Shown here piece after piece: positions 41,470-53,300 of a stretch of 64,000 nucleotides of DNA. The number at the start of each line of letters is the position of its first letter. The first letter of the stretch is position 1. Origin of the DNA: Datnioides undecimradiatus (lineage: Eukaryota > Chordata > Actinopteri > Lobotiformes > Datnioididae); contig WARS01003734.1 of assembly GCA_008933995.1 (NCBI GenBank), forward strand, positions 1,696,599-1,760,598. The letters run 5' to 3'. The notes beneath the pieces are model-generated. The model saw only the letters and a list, made by a program, of their open reading frames with translations. It made no database searches and had not been told where the DNA came from. The translations under genes were made by a program, and so were the position numbers.

Positions 41470-43460
41470 AAGGACACCCATCTGCATGGTTCTGCACAGT
41501 TTCTCCATCAGAACAAATCATTTTCCACACATCTTACATAACATGCAGCAAAAAATATCATTTTGACAAATTGAAGTAATGTAAAATGAGAATAGTCAGT
41601 TACAAAGAACTTGTTTTATCTGTTGTTGTATTTGTGGACTTAATAACATTAAGAATACGGATTAAAGTATTTATATGTAAACTGGAATAGTGCCATCATT
41701 TGTTATTGCTGAGGTATAAAATATACATTTTGAAAGGATTTAAATCTTCTCTTCATGCCATTTAGAGGTCGACTGAAGGTTGTGAAAGAGTTGAATAATT
41801 GTGTTAAGTGTGCTTGGATATGTCATTAAGATCAGGGGACAGCAGTGACAGCAACAATGTACTTTGACTTACTCAGGTGTATATCCGCACTGGACACGGG
41901 CCGTGGTTTCAACAGTAGGCAGTTAGATTTCACGTTATACCAATTAGAGTTCACAACTGAATCTGGAGATGCACTGACTAAAGTGTTTGTCATCTGTTGT
42001 GATCAACAAACAGTTAATGTGAATGTACTGCAAGGTTAAATTCTCAATGACTAACAAACATGACCTCATTTTTTTAAATTTAATTTGGTTTATTTGTTTT
42101 CGAATTGGTTGAGTTTGGTGTATTTGATGTGTTTTTCCTATGTCATCCGGAAGTGAAGTGGTGATTGTGTGTGTGGCCAAAGGTGTTTGAGATGACTTTA
42201 CAGACACAGATCAGGAACAAGAGCCCAGCCCGGAAGCTCTAAGAAGATTTGCGAAAACTCACCATGAAAGTTCGAATAAAGAAATAAGGATCATGTGGGG
42301 AGAAACCTCGGGAAAGGCAATTCAAAGAGAGATCCCCTCTCCACGGACGGCTGGGTGTGCGGGGCATTTGTCTTTATAGATCGTGAGGACCAGTGTCACT
42401 GTTAAACTAAAAGTGAAAAAGGCCGGGCTTTGCTTTTATGGGTACATGGTTAAGTCTTAACCCTCAAACAAAGTTTTCAAAGCAGTTTGGGGGGTAAAAC
42501 TGTTTCCACTGATTAATCCTCACACGTGTACAAAAACAAATGCCTGTGTTTGTGCACATCTCTGTCCCTCACTATGGTATCTGGGCCTTTAGAAGAATCT
42601 TCTGTACCACTTCCCCTTTCTTTTTAGCTTCTCACCCAATTGGAGGTCTGTCGATTGGGCAGTCGTGGCCAGCTTTTCCTGCCAATTCCCAGCCTTTTTT
42701 TTCCTGCAGGGAATTTTTCTCCTGCCACTTCCTACCTTTCTGCAGGGTTCTTCAGGTCTTGAAAGCCAACGGATTTGATCCTCCTGCTCCTGAACCCTTT
42801 CTCCCCGCAACTTGGGAGGCTCTGACGATCCTCCTGCCACTCCTGTAGCCTTTCTTCCCGCAGGGTCTCACATCAGGCCTTTGAGTCTGACGGATGATCC
42901 TCCGCCACCTTCCCAGCTCTTCCCCTGCAGGGTCTTCTGGAAGGACTTCCTCCCGTCATTCTCAGCCCTCCCTCTGCAGGTTCTTTTTCACGTTCTCCTC
43001 TCTGCCACTTCCTGTACCTTCCTGCAGGGCTTTCTTCATCTGAGGCTTGAGACTTCCTCCTGCCACTCCTGCATCTTCCCGCAGGATCTCCTGCCATCTC
43101 TGGCCCTTTTCTTTCCCAGTCCTGCCCCGCCACCCGTTCCCTTCCCATCTCTCACTCCTGTTCTTTTCCCTGCAGGATCTCCTCCGCCACCTCCTGTAAT
43201 TTTTCCCGCAGGCCTCCTGGGCTCAGGCTCCTCCCGCCACTGATTTGCTGGTTCAGCTCTCCCTGATCCCAGCTGGCCTGTTTTGCTTCCCACTCTGTTT
43301 ATCTGTTGCTTAGATAATTTTCTGATATCCAGTTTCAGTTCAATTAGTAGTTATCTCTGTCTTTGGCTGACCTCTTGGAGTCGCTGTTGACTGTGTACCT
43401 GCTTCTCTGACTATGTGTTCCTTTCATTGCAAGAATGAAATATGTGTCTGATCAAAACAA
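41470..43460 (-). pseudogene. coiled-coil gene copy 1, inverted and internally deleted
   Basis: Read on the minus strand, this segment has the same 5' leader as copy 2 (43396-43500 matches 43560-43670 inverted) and then jumps directly into degenerate 75-bp units (about 43200-42700, with gaccctgcaggaaa-like words). It continues with the same C-terminal end and 3' flank as copy 2 (42600-41470 matches about 45730-46940 inverted). The N-terminal and central coiled-coil region of copies 2 and 3 is absent. The units are much more diverged than those of copy 2 and frames are broken. No functional product is proposed. Confidence 0.75.
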
Positions 43461-43670
43461 GAGCAACTGTATTTATATACTTTTCAGCACAGTCATATGA
43501 TGTGGCTATGACATCAATGTAACCACAGCAACAACAAGATCAAAGAGCAGAAATGGAATGGAATGCCAAAACCTGTGATGTCACATCATGTGACTGTGCT
43601 GAAAAGTATATAAATACAGTTGCTCGTTTTGGATCAGACACATTTCATTCTTTTGCAATGGAAGGAACAC
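43396..43670. promoter_or_regulatory. head-to-head promoter pair of coiled-coil copies 1 and 2
   Basis: Two inverted copies of one core promoter face away from each other. The minus-strand TATA (TATATAAAT, on + as atttatata) is at 43471-43479 and the plus-strand TATATAAAT is at 43607-43615, about 130 bp apart. Each is preceded on its own strand by gactgtgctgaaaag. Upstream of the plus TATA is a palindromic, CRE-like tgatgtcacatca (43577-43589). Copy 3 has the same TATA and upstream words at 51430-51466. Promoter activity is inferred. Confidence 0.6.
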
Positions 43671-43733
43671 ATAGTCAGAGAAACCGAAAATTACAGTCAA
43701 CAAATCCACTCCAAAGTCCAGCCAAAGACAGAG

Positions 43734-45791
43734 ATGGCTCACACTTCTGGGCGGGATGCTGAACCCTCAAAAGAATTCTACCTCACTTACCTGGAAGATA
43801 ATATAAGGACTGAGCTGAAGGACAGCAACGCCAGGCTAAACCCAGGTAGTTCTGAGGGGAGATTACTCTTGGATATCCAAGAGGAGGCGCTGGTCGCCTT
43901 AATTGATCGTGGCTATCACAAGCAGCAGATGCAAAATGAGACTGATAGCCTAAGAGCCCAGCTGCGCGATGCTCATGAGCTGCGTGATGCTCAGAAGTAT
44001 CTTAAGTCACAACTGAAGAGTATCCGTGAGACGCTGCACAAAGCTCAGCTGACCTTAAAGAGGAAGTCTCAAAGAACAAAAGCCTGCTGTTCAAATTTGG
44101 GAAGCAGAAAGAACAGAAGGAGGGCCTTCAAAAAGACCTGGAGGCCGTGAGAGTACAAATGCAGGCCGAAAAGCATTTGCGCACAACGGCGGAAAAGGAA
44201 CTGAGACCACTCACGCCGCTGGCCCATCTTCAGTTGCACGGGGTGCAACAAGAGGGAACTTCAGGTACGCTTGAAAACCGAAGAGCAAAAGCCTCTCATC
44301 TGAGAAGGCCACAGCTCAGTGGCTGAAAAACAAATTGGAGCGAGATGGAGGACATTCTTAGAAAACTCAAGGAAGAGGCAAAGACCACAGTGGAAGAAGT
44401 CCAGGCTTCCCATTGTGCCCAGCTGGAGGGACAGAGGCAGCAGACCAGGAAAATCGAATCTGCCCTCAAACAGGCAGAGGATCTGCTGGAGACTGAGCGC
44501 CTCGCTGGCAGCAAGAGAAAGCCTCCCCTGCAGGAAAAAGACGTGGAGAAATCCAGAGCCTCTCTGTGGCGCCCCAGCTGGAAGAGCAGAAGCAGGAGAA
44601 CAACACCCTCATGGCTTCTCTGAAGAAGGCTGAGCTGCAGTAGAATAGCCATCGCCTTCAGGCAGGAGGGAAGTCATCCATCCTCCAAGCCTCCAAGACA
44701 TGAAGAAGACCTCTGCAGGAAGCGAACAGGAGGGCAGGAGGAGAAGTCATCCATCCTCCAAGCCTCCCAAGACCTGAAGAAGACCCTGCAGGAAAAGGAA
44801 CAGGAGTGGCAGGAGGAGAAGTCATCCATCCTCCAAGCCTCCGAAGACCTGAAGAAGACCCTGCAGGAAAAGGAACAGGAGTGGCAGGAGGAGAAGTCCT
44901 CCATCCTCCAAGACCTGAAGAAGACCCTGCAGGAAAAGGTACAGGAGTGGCAGGAGGAGAAGTCATCCATCCTCCAAGCCTCCCAAGACCTGGAAGAAGA
45001 CCCTGCAGTGAAAAGGAACAGGAGTGGCAGGAGGAGAAGTCATCCATCCTCCAAGCCTCCAAAGACCTGATGAAGAACCTGCAGGAAAAGGAACAGGAGT
45101 GGCAGGAGAGAAACTCTGATCCCCTCCAAGACTCCAAAGACCTTGGAAATAGACCCCAGGAAAAGGAACAGGAGTGGCAGGAGGAGAAGTCTCCATCCCC
45201 TCCAAGCCTCCGAAGACATGAACAAGACCCTGCAGGAAAAGGTACAGGAGTGGCAGGAGGAGAAGTCATCCATCCTCCAAGCCTCCCAAGACATGGTGAA
45301 GAAACTCCTGCAGGGAAGGTACAGGAGTGGCAGGAGGAGAAGTCCTCCATCCTCCAAGCCACCGAAGACATGAAGAAGACCCTGCAGGAAAAGGAACAGG
45401 GGTGGCAGGAGGAGAATCTACATCCTTTCCGCTTCTCCCAAGACCTGGATGAAGACCCTGCAGGAAAAGGTACAGGAGTGGCGGGAGGAGAAGTCATCCA
45501 TCCTTCAAGACTCCAAAGACCTGATGAAGACCCTGCAGGAAAAGGTACAGGAGTGGCAGGAGGAGAAGTCATCCATCCTCCAAGCCTCCCAAGACCTGAA
45601 GAAGACCCTGCAGGAAAAGGAACAGGAGTGGCAGGAGTGAGAAGCTGTCCATCCTCCAAGCCTCCTAAGACCTAAAGAAGACCCTGCAGGAAAAGGAACA
45701 GGAGTGGTGGAGAAAAGAAACAGCCACGACTGCCAATCTGACAGACCTCCAGACCCAGATTGAGAAGCTAGAAAGAGAAGTGGTACAGTGA
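43734..45791 (+). pseudogene. coiled-coil protein gene copy 2, frame-broken (unrecognised family)
   Basis: I do not recognise the family. The leader has a TATA box 119 bp upstream and ATG at 43734 (MAHTSGRDAEPSKEFYLTYL). The reading then gives long acidic/basic heptad-type coiled coil: [39 protein letters not shown], then (after a one-base loss near 44048) KEEVSKNK-type sequence, later [20 protein letters not shown], and a run of 25-residue units of the type [16 protein letters not shown] plus SSILQASQD. The C-terminus reads LTDLQTQIEKLEREVVQ with TGA at 45789-45791. The intended frame is therefore clear from ATG to stop, about 680 codons in one exon, but one-base indels interrupt it in several places. 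Copy 3 often keeps the frame where copy 2 loses it, and the reverse. Either a decaying gene or sequencing error would explain this. Confidence 0.7.
44660..45720 (+). repeat. 75-bp coding minisatellite of copy 2, about 14 units
   Basis: The unit is ctgaagaagaccctgcagga, then aaaggaacaggagtggcag, gaggagaagtcatccatcc and tccaagcctcccaagac: 75 bp or 25 residues, with some 63-bp (21-residue) units lacking the AS.. segment. It encodes a highly charged coiled coil on +. Because 75 is divisible by three, other frames stay open too, including a 333-codon frame on -. Confidence 0.92.
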
Positions 45792-46945
45792 AGATTCTTC
45801 TAAAGGCCCAGATACCATAGTGAGGGACAGAGATGTGCAAACACAGGCATTTGTTTTGTACACGTGTGAGGATTAATCAGTGGAAACAGTTTTACCCCCC
45901 AAACTGCTTTGAAAACTTTGTTTGAGGGTTAAGACTTAACCATGTACCCGCAAAGCAAAGTTCTCGGCCTTTTCTAATTTCGGGTGCAACAGTGACATCT
46001 GGTCCTCACGACCTATAAAGACAAATGCCCGACACTCCAGCCGCCCGCTGTGGAGAGGGGATCTCTTCAAATTGCCTTTCCCCGTGAGGTTTCCTCCCCA
46101 TGATCCTTATTTCTTGTTCGAACTTTCATGGTGAGTTTTTCCTCGTCTTCTTAGAGAGCTCGGGCTGGGCTCTTGTTCCTGATCTGTGTCTGTAAAGTCA
46201 TCTCAAACACCTTTGGCCACACACATAATTCCACCACTTACTCGACGGACATAGGAAAAAACACATCAAATACAATTCAAACTCAACCAATTCGAAAACA
46301 ACAAACTAAAATTAAATTTAAAATGAGGTCATGTTTGTTAGTCATTGAGAATTTAACCTTGCAGTACATTCACATTAACTGTTTTATTTGATGCGTAACC
46401 CAGATGACAAACACTTGATTCGGTCGCATTCCAAAGAGTTTCCAGTTGACGGAGCTCTAATCGGTATAACAATGAAATCTAACTGCCTACTGTTGAAACA
46501 CGGCCCGTGTCCAGTGCACGGATATACACCTGAGTACAGGATCAAAGTACATTGTTACTGTCTAAGCCGTCCCTGATTCCCATGACATGTCAAGCACACT
46601 TTCCTTAACACAATTATTCAACTCTTCTTACAACCTTTAGTCGACTCTAAAATGGTATGAAGAGAAGATTTAAATCCTCAAATGTATATTTCATACCTCA
46701 GCAATAATAAATGATGGCACTATTCCAGTTTACATATAAATACTTTAATCCAGATTCTTAATGTTATTAAGTCCACAAATACAACAACAGATAAAACAAG
46801 TTCTTTATAACTGACTATTCTCATTTTACATTACTTCAATTGTGCAATCAAATGATATTTTGCTGCATGTTAACCTATAAGATGTGTGGAAAATGATTTG
46901 TTCTGATGGAGAAACTGTGCAGAACCATGCAGATGAGGTGTCCTT
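45792..46945 (+). repeat. 3' flank of copy 2, right arm of a ~1.1-kb inverted repeat
   Basis: The sequence from the coiled-coil stop to about 46945 is the inverted counterpart of about 41470-42560 and the direct counterpart of about 53190-54300. It has long identical words (for example agaatttaaccttgcagtac and gttgaaacacggcccgtgtc). It runs towards the convergent dhrs7c last exon. Confidence 0.9.
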
Positions 46946-47180
46946 TAGATGCCAGCACAACTTCAGGTGGCCTGTTCTTTCCAGGCCAAAAGCTTTGTGC
47001 ACATATTTAAAAATCATCATTACTTCCACATTTAATAGCATATTTAAGTTGGAAGTTTCAATCTTAACTGTACTGTAGGAGACTAAAGTGAAAACAAAAA
47101 CATTATTCACACAAACAGCATGGATGCATGGATGAACATGTCACTCCAAGTAAAACATCTTTTCCTGTGTGCTTGCATCT

Positions 47181-47387
47181 CTACATCTTCTCAGAGGCGG
47201 CAGCACTGTTCACTCCCGCCGCCATCACAGCAAAGAACGCGTTAGGGAAGAAGGTCCTGGCGTAGACGGCCACCTTGGGGAGTGAGGGAGCTATTACCAC
47301 CTCTCTCCTCTTGTTGTTCAGGGTCTTCACAATCTCAGTCGCTGCCTCGTCTGGAGAAACACCAAGTGGTTTCTTTTGTGTACAACA
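47181..47387 (-). CDS. dhrs7c: dhrs7c last exon, copy A (nearly intact, +1 frameshift)
   Basis: Read on the minus strand after the acceptor ctttgcag, this exon gives [20 protein letters not shown], then [21 protein letters not shown] and FFAVMAAGV, ending SEKM with a TAG stop at 47181-47183. It matches the DHRS7C C-terminus (YGVHPVEVAEEV... AAVYVRTFFPEFFFAVVACGV in mouse). The exon before it (56083-56235) ends in phase 1, which requires 206 bases here. There are 207, and the surplus is one base in the homopolymer at 47374-47377, where copy B has three. So the C-terminus is readable, but only with a one-base correction. Confidence 0.85.
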   Translation of the reverse strand, partial: CCTQKKPLGVSPDEAATEIVKTLNNKRREVVIAPSLPKVAVYARTFFPNAFFAVMAAGVNSAAASEKM

Positions 47388-50300
47388 CTGCAAAGACCAG
47401 AGAGACAGAAGACAGAAAAAACTTTTTTTCAATAAATGATCCTAAACATATACAATTGACCCACAAACACAACAAAAGCTTATGTTTTATATCTTGATTT
47501 TATATATTTGAAGTGGCACAATTACTGAAGTACTGTAAGTACTTCTGGATGCATGACTTTATTTTAGTATACTATAAAAAATACTTTTACGTAGTCCATC
47601 CATCCATCTCCTTACGCTTATCTAGGTTCAGGTCATGAGGGGCAACAGGCTCAGAAAGAATGCCCACACACTCCTCTCCCCAGCCACTACCACCAGCTCT
47701 TCCGGAAGGATACCACATGCCTAAAGCTGCAGAGACGCTCTCCTGCCTAGATGGACCTGCCCTGATGCCTCCTCCATGCCCATAGCTCGTGACCATAGGT
47801 GAGGATTTGAAACATGCACTGACGGGTAAATCTACCTTCCCCCTTAGGTCTCTCTCTCCTGTCATTAAGGTGACCGATGTAGCCTGCATCGCTAGTTGAT
47901 GCTCTGTCAATGTCCTGCTCACTTTTTTTCCTTGCCCACGAACCAAGACCCAAAGATATTTCCAACTCCTCCGCCTGAGTAATAACCTCAACAGGGTGTG
48001 GGCAATCCATTACATCACAGTTGTTTTTGCTAAACTGCCTCTGAAGTTCTGCAGTCAAACAATCCAGGATGGGCTATACACCAATCCTGAACTCATCTTT
48101 GTCCCCTTCCTTGCATCGACGTTGACCTACAGTGGATTCTACAAGATAGCAACTAAGTGTGGCGCTCTCCCTGCTAGAAAAACCAGCATAGACCACAGCC
48201 AATACCAACCTTGTTATGTTTTGATGTTGGTAAACAGCATTGATGTTGTTTGGATGCTGGTGACCAGCATTCGTTGTGTTTTAAAAAGCTGGTCATGCTG
48301 GTGTTTGGATGCTGGTGACCAGCATGACCAGCACAAAAACACAACAGATGCTGGTTAAAGGCACCAGCATCCCATGATGTCTAAGGATAGTACAACAACA
48401 TGCAACATGACAGTCTGCCTACCAGAGCAGAAATCTGGCATTCTGACACTCGTCTGCACAATGATAAAAAACAATAGCACATGAAAATATTACAATGATT
48501 GTGTAATACATGCCAATAACCAAAATGAAGACAATTTAAGGCTTCCATTGCAGTATCTTCATTCACAAACCATTACATGTTTTTGCTTGTTAATGTCAAT
48601 CATTTTCATCATTTCAATGTCATTTCTTGCTCCTTCTTTGATGTGACCTTATAACAAAAATCGAATTCAGTTAATTGTTAGAAATGCTGCAATTTTATAA
48701 AGTTGTGTAGACTTTCTATATCCACTCATAAATATATCATATATCCACCATCACATTAATTGTAAACATCACAAATATTGTACCGCATCATCAAGATACA
48801 GATGGTTCCATCACACTGACACTGTTAGACTCTGCAGCCATAAAGAGCACATTGTAAAGATTCTCAATAGCTAATTCCTCCACCTGTAGCACGGCCTGTT
48901 CTTACATTACACTATATGTAAGCCTATTAAGGAGCAAAAATGTTTTCAAATGTTTAAAACTAAAAGACACAGACACATTTGTAAAATGACTGACTCCTAC
49001 TTAAAGTAAACTATACAGCTAACAATATTTTATATTTAATAATCTCAGAGAAGTTTTTGTTGTGCTTACTTTGTAAGGTCTCAGGTTCAGGCTCAGGGAT
49101 ACAGGATCTTGGACAGAAACGGAACAGACAATAAACAGATCATATATATCAGCAATGATAGAAAACATATCAACAAATCAAGTTTCTGTACAGCGATACC
49201 GTTTCATCACACGGATGTTAGTATAATACAAGACTCAATAGTCAAACAAACCAAGCAAGCAATGCGAAAAGCAATGTACATTACTTGCTTGATTAATTCT
49301 GCAATTGAAACTTGATATGAACTGATATGGGTGTATGTAGCCAAAATGTCGTTGCAGAGTATTTTCAAATTTCATATATATTTTCACAATGGAAACGTTA
49401 TTTTAGTGTCTCATTTTTAATTTTAATGTCCGTTAGTTGTGTAGCCGAATCTATTTCATCAAAGTGTAATCATTATCGTCGGTGGAGTGTTATGTAACAA
49501 AATGCTACCCTGTGATTGGATGTTTACTACCGCAATGCTGCTTGGGAATTGAAGTTCTCTGTGCCGTAAATGCGTTTTTCTCTTATTTTATCTTTCTTAA
49601 TTGTTCTATGAAAAGCCTTATTATTGAATTCAGTTGAAGCCCCTTCCTTCCCCTTGCCAACACGCCACTTAACAGAAGAAACAGACGCTTATCTTACTTG
49701 ATGCATGACTTTGTAACGGGTTACCACAGGTAAGTATGTTGATGATAGTTCAATATTAGGCCAGTATCAATAAAATCCAGGAACGCCTGCAGAGCCTGAA
49801 AGCATGTATTAGAAGAGAAACCAGACAGACACAGAACTGACGGTTTGAACTTGAATGTATTGTACACAAAATTAAAAACATGAAACCACAGACTTAAGCC
49901 TAATCTGTCAAGCTTCCTCACTGTGCACAGAAGCACAATGAATACCTAAAAGAACATAAATAAAAGTTAAACACTGATGTCCCTTGTTGGATGGGTTGCT
50001 CACAAAGGGTGTAAGAGCAAAGTTCAATGTCCAGCGGTTCTTTATGAAAAAGGAGCTAAAGTCCTGTGGTGTAAAATGTGTGTTGTTCTTGTGGATGTAC
50101 GGTTCGAACTACCCAGGTAGATGGAGTGTCAATCTTTATCTGTTTGTGGATGAAGAGAGGAATCGATGATGTTATCTTCTGCAGATGGATCCTGTGGCTG
50201 GCCACACCGTGTTGCTGGCTCCTCCACGGTCAAATCTTCACTCTATGCTGGCTCGCCATTTAGCAAGTTCAGGTCCCGACTATCCCAGCCTGGGTAAAAA

Positions 50301-53300
50301 CCAATCTATGCACATAGTGCAGAATGCATAAGTCACAATCTTTCCTCTCTATCGATCTTCTTAACTTGTTATCATTCAAACTTCCTTTTCAAGTGTAATC
50401 AACACTCTATACGACACTCAAATCATTATGAATGAAAAGGTTTACATCGCATCACACAAGATATTTTAGTGCCAATGAGCAACCAATCATGTGCTCTTAT
50501 TTCACAATATCCATTTAAACACACAAATGAAATCAACAAATGACATCTTAAATCCTTTTACGCTTTTTTTAAACCACACTTGTATAACATATCTTAAATC
50601 AAAAATACATACATTTTAACTATTAAATGGCATAAATCAAGCACATCCGACATATGGTCAGTAAAAAGGCAAGTACGCCCTCAGTGGAGTAACTTCTAAC
50701 TCAACCAACTAAATATAATGCACTCTTACTGGTGCGAACATTATCACTGCTCTGCTATAGTGCTATGACGGTAGCTAGCTTAACCAAACTAGCAGCAATG
50801 ACAAAATCAATAAAGATTAGCATTTCAATGCTAGCGATTAGCTGGATGCTAACGTAATTAGCGATCTTTTCCAATCATTTGTCAAAACTTATAGGATGTG
50901 CATCCGTATCTGTGTAGTATTTAACACGTGGGAACAGTATCACAGCTCCGATTGGTTTTTTAGAGAGAACAGTATAATCACTTCAAGGAGTCAACATGGC
51001 GCCCGATTGGCATTTCTTACCGGAGCTAAGGCCGGTTAGCGGTGGCGTCTCATTCCACTTCAACCTTGACAGTACCATCCGGAGTTCTCGGCAGGTCGAC
51101 AGGCGCTTCTCGGAGCAACGCTCCACGCAAAAAAAAAAGTGAACACGGGCTGAGAATCTTCCGGCGCGTCGCGCCACCCTCTGGCGGGGCCAGGAACTAC
51201 CCTACTTCACAAAAGTAAGCTCAGTGACCTGATCCGGGTTACACTTTATTTTAGTATACTATAAAAAATACTTTTACATAGTCCATCCATCCATCTCCCT
51301 ACGCTTATCTAGGTTCAGGTCATGAGGGGCAACAGGCTTACCAGTTCAATACTGAATGAAATGTTTATCAATGTAAACTACACAGCAACAACAAGATGAA
51401 AGAGTGAATGAATGGAAAGCCAAAACCTGTGATGTCACATCATGACTGTGCTGAAAAGTATAAATACAGTTGCTCTTGTTTTGATCAGACACATATTTCA
51501 TTCTTGCAATGGAAGGAACACATAGTCAGAGAAACCGAAGTACTAAAGTCAACAAACTACCCAAAGTCCAAAGACAGAGATGGCTCACACTTCTATGGAG
51601 GTTGAACCCTCAAAAAGAATTCTACCTCACTTACCCGGGAAGATAATATATGACTGGAGCTGAAGGACAGCAACGCCAGGCTAAAACCCAGGTAGTTCTT
51701 GAGGGGGGAGATTACTCTTGGATATCCAAGAGGAGGCGTTGGTCGCCTTAATTGATCGTGGCTATCACAAGCAGCAGATGCAAAATGAGACTGAGAGCCT
51801 AAGAGCCCAGCTGCGCGATGCTCATGAGCTGCGTGATGCTCAGAAGTATCTTAAGTCACAACTGAAGAATATCCGTGAGACGCTGCACAAAGCTCAGGCT
51901 GACCCAAAGAGGTGAAGTCTCAAAGAACAAAGCCTGCTGTTCAAATTTGGGAAGCAGAAAAGAACAGAAGGTGGCCTTCAAAAAGACTTGAGGCCGAGAG
52001 TACAAATGCAGGCCGAAGCATTTGCGCACAACGGCGGAAAAGGAACTGGAGACCACCCGCCGACGCATCCAGCTTCAGTTGCACGAAAAGCAACAAGAGG
52101 AACTTCAGGTACGCTCAAAAACCGAAGAGCTGGAAAAAGCCCTCTCATCTGAGAAGGCTACAGCTCAGTGGCTGAAAAACAAATTGAGCGAGATGGAGGA
52201 CATTCTTAGAAAACTCAAGGAAGAGGCAAAGACCACAGTGGAAGAAGTCCAGGCTTCCCATTGTGCCCAGCTGAGGATGGAGAGCAGACCAGCAAAAACT
52301 AATCTGCTCCCTCAAACAGCAGAGGGATCTGCTGAGACTGAGCCTCCGCTTGGCAGCAAGAGAAAGCCTCCCTGCAGGAAGAGATGGAGAAATCTAGAGT
52401 TTCCTTCTGTAGCTCCAGCTGGAAGAGCAGAAGCAGGAGAACAACACCCCTCATGGCTTCTCTGAAGAAGGCTGAGCTGCAGACAGTCATCGCTTCCAGT
52501 GGCAGGAAGAGAAGCCATCCATCCTCCAAGCTCTCCTCAAGACATGAAGAAGACCCCAGTGAAAGGAACAGGAGTGGCAGGAGGAGAAGCCATCCATCCC
52601 CTCCAAGCCTCCCCAAGACCTGAAGAAGACCCTGCAGGAAAAGGATACAGGAGTGGCAGGAGGAGAAGTCATCCATCCTCCAAGCCTCCCAAGACCTGAA
52701 GAAGACCCTGCAGGAAAAGGAACAGGAGTGGCAGGAGGAGAAGTCCTCCATCCTCCAAGACCTGAAGAAGACCCCTGCAGGAAAGTTGTACAGGAGTGGC
52801 AGGAGGAGAAGCCATCCCATCCCTCCTAGCCTCCGAAGACCTGAAGAAGACCCTGCAGGAAAAGGAACAGGAGTGGCAGGAGGAGAAGTCCTCCATCCTC
52901 CAAGCCTCCAAAGACCTGAAGAAGACCCTGCAGGAAAAGGAACAGGAGTGGCAGGAGGAGAAGCCATCCATCCCAAGCCCTGGGCTATCTGAAGAAGACC
53001 CTGCAGGAAAAGGAACAGGAGTGGCAGGAGGAGAAGTCATCCATCCTCCAAGCCTCCCAAGACCTAAAGAAGACCCTGCAGGAAAAGGAAGGAACAGAGT
53101 GGTAGGAGAAAGAAACAGCCACGCACTGCCAATCTTGGATGATCTCCAGACCAGATTATAGCTAAAGAAAAGAGGAAGTGGTATGGTGAAGATTCTTCTA
53201 AAGGCCCAGATACTATAGTCAGACAGAGATGTGCAAACACAGGCATTTGTTTTTGTACACGCAGGAGATTTGAATTGTGAAACAGTTTTACCCCCCAAAC

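Noticed and set aside
41845..42207. Short frames inside the inverted-repeat arm
   Set aside because: None is shared in frame among the four copies of this flank, so they are not coding.
44658..45659. 333-codon open frame on the minus strand ([15 protein letters not shown] repeats), the longest in the window
   Set aside because: It is the antisense shadow of the 75-bp coding minisatellite. The plus frame carries a coherent coiled coil that continues outside the array on both sides to a start and a stop, whereas this frame ends with the array.
44806..45675. 289-codon plus-strand frame ([17 protein letters not shown] repeats)
   Set aside because: It is an out-of-frame reading of the same array and stays open only because the unit length is a multiple of three.
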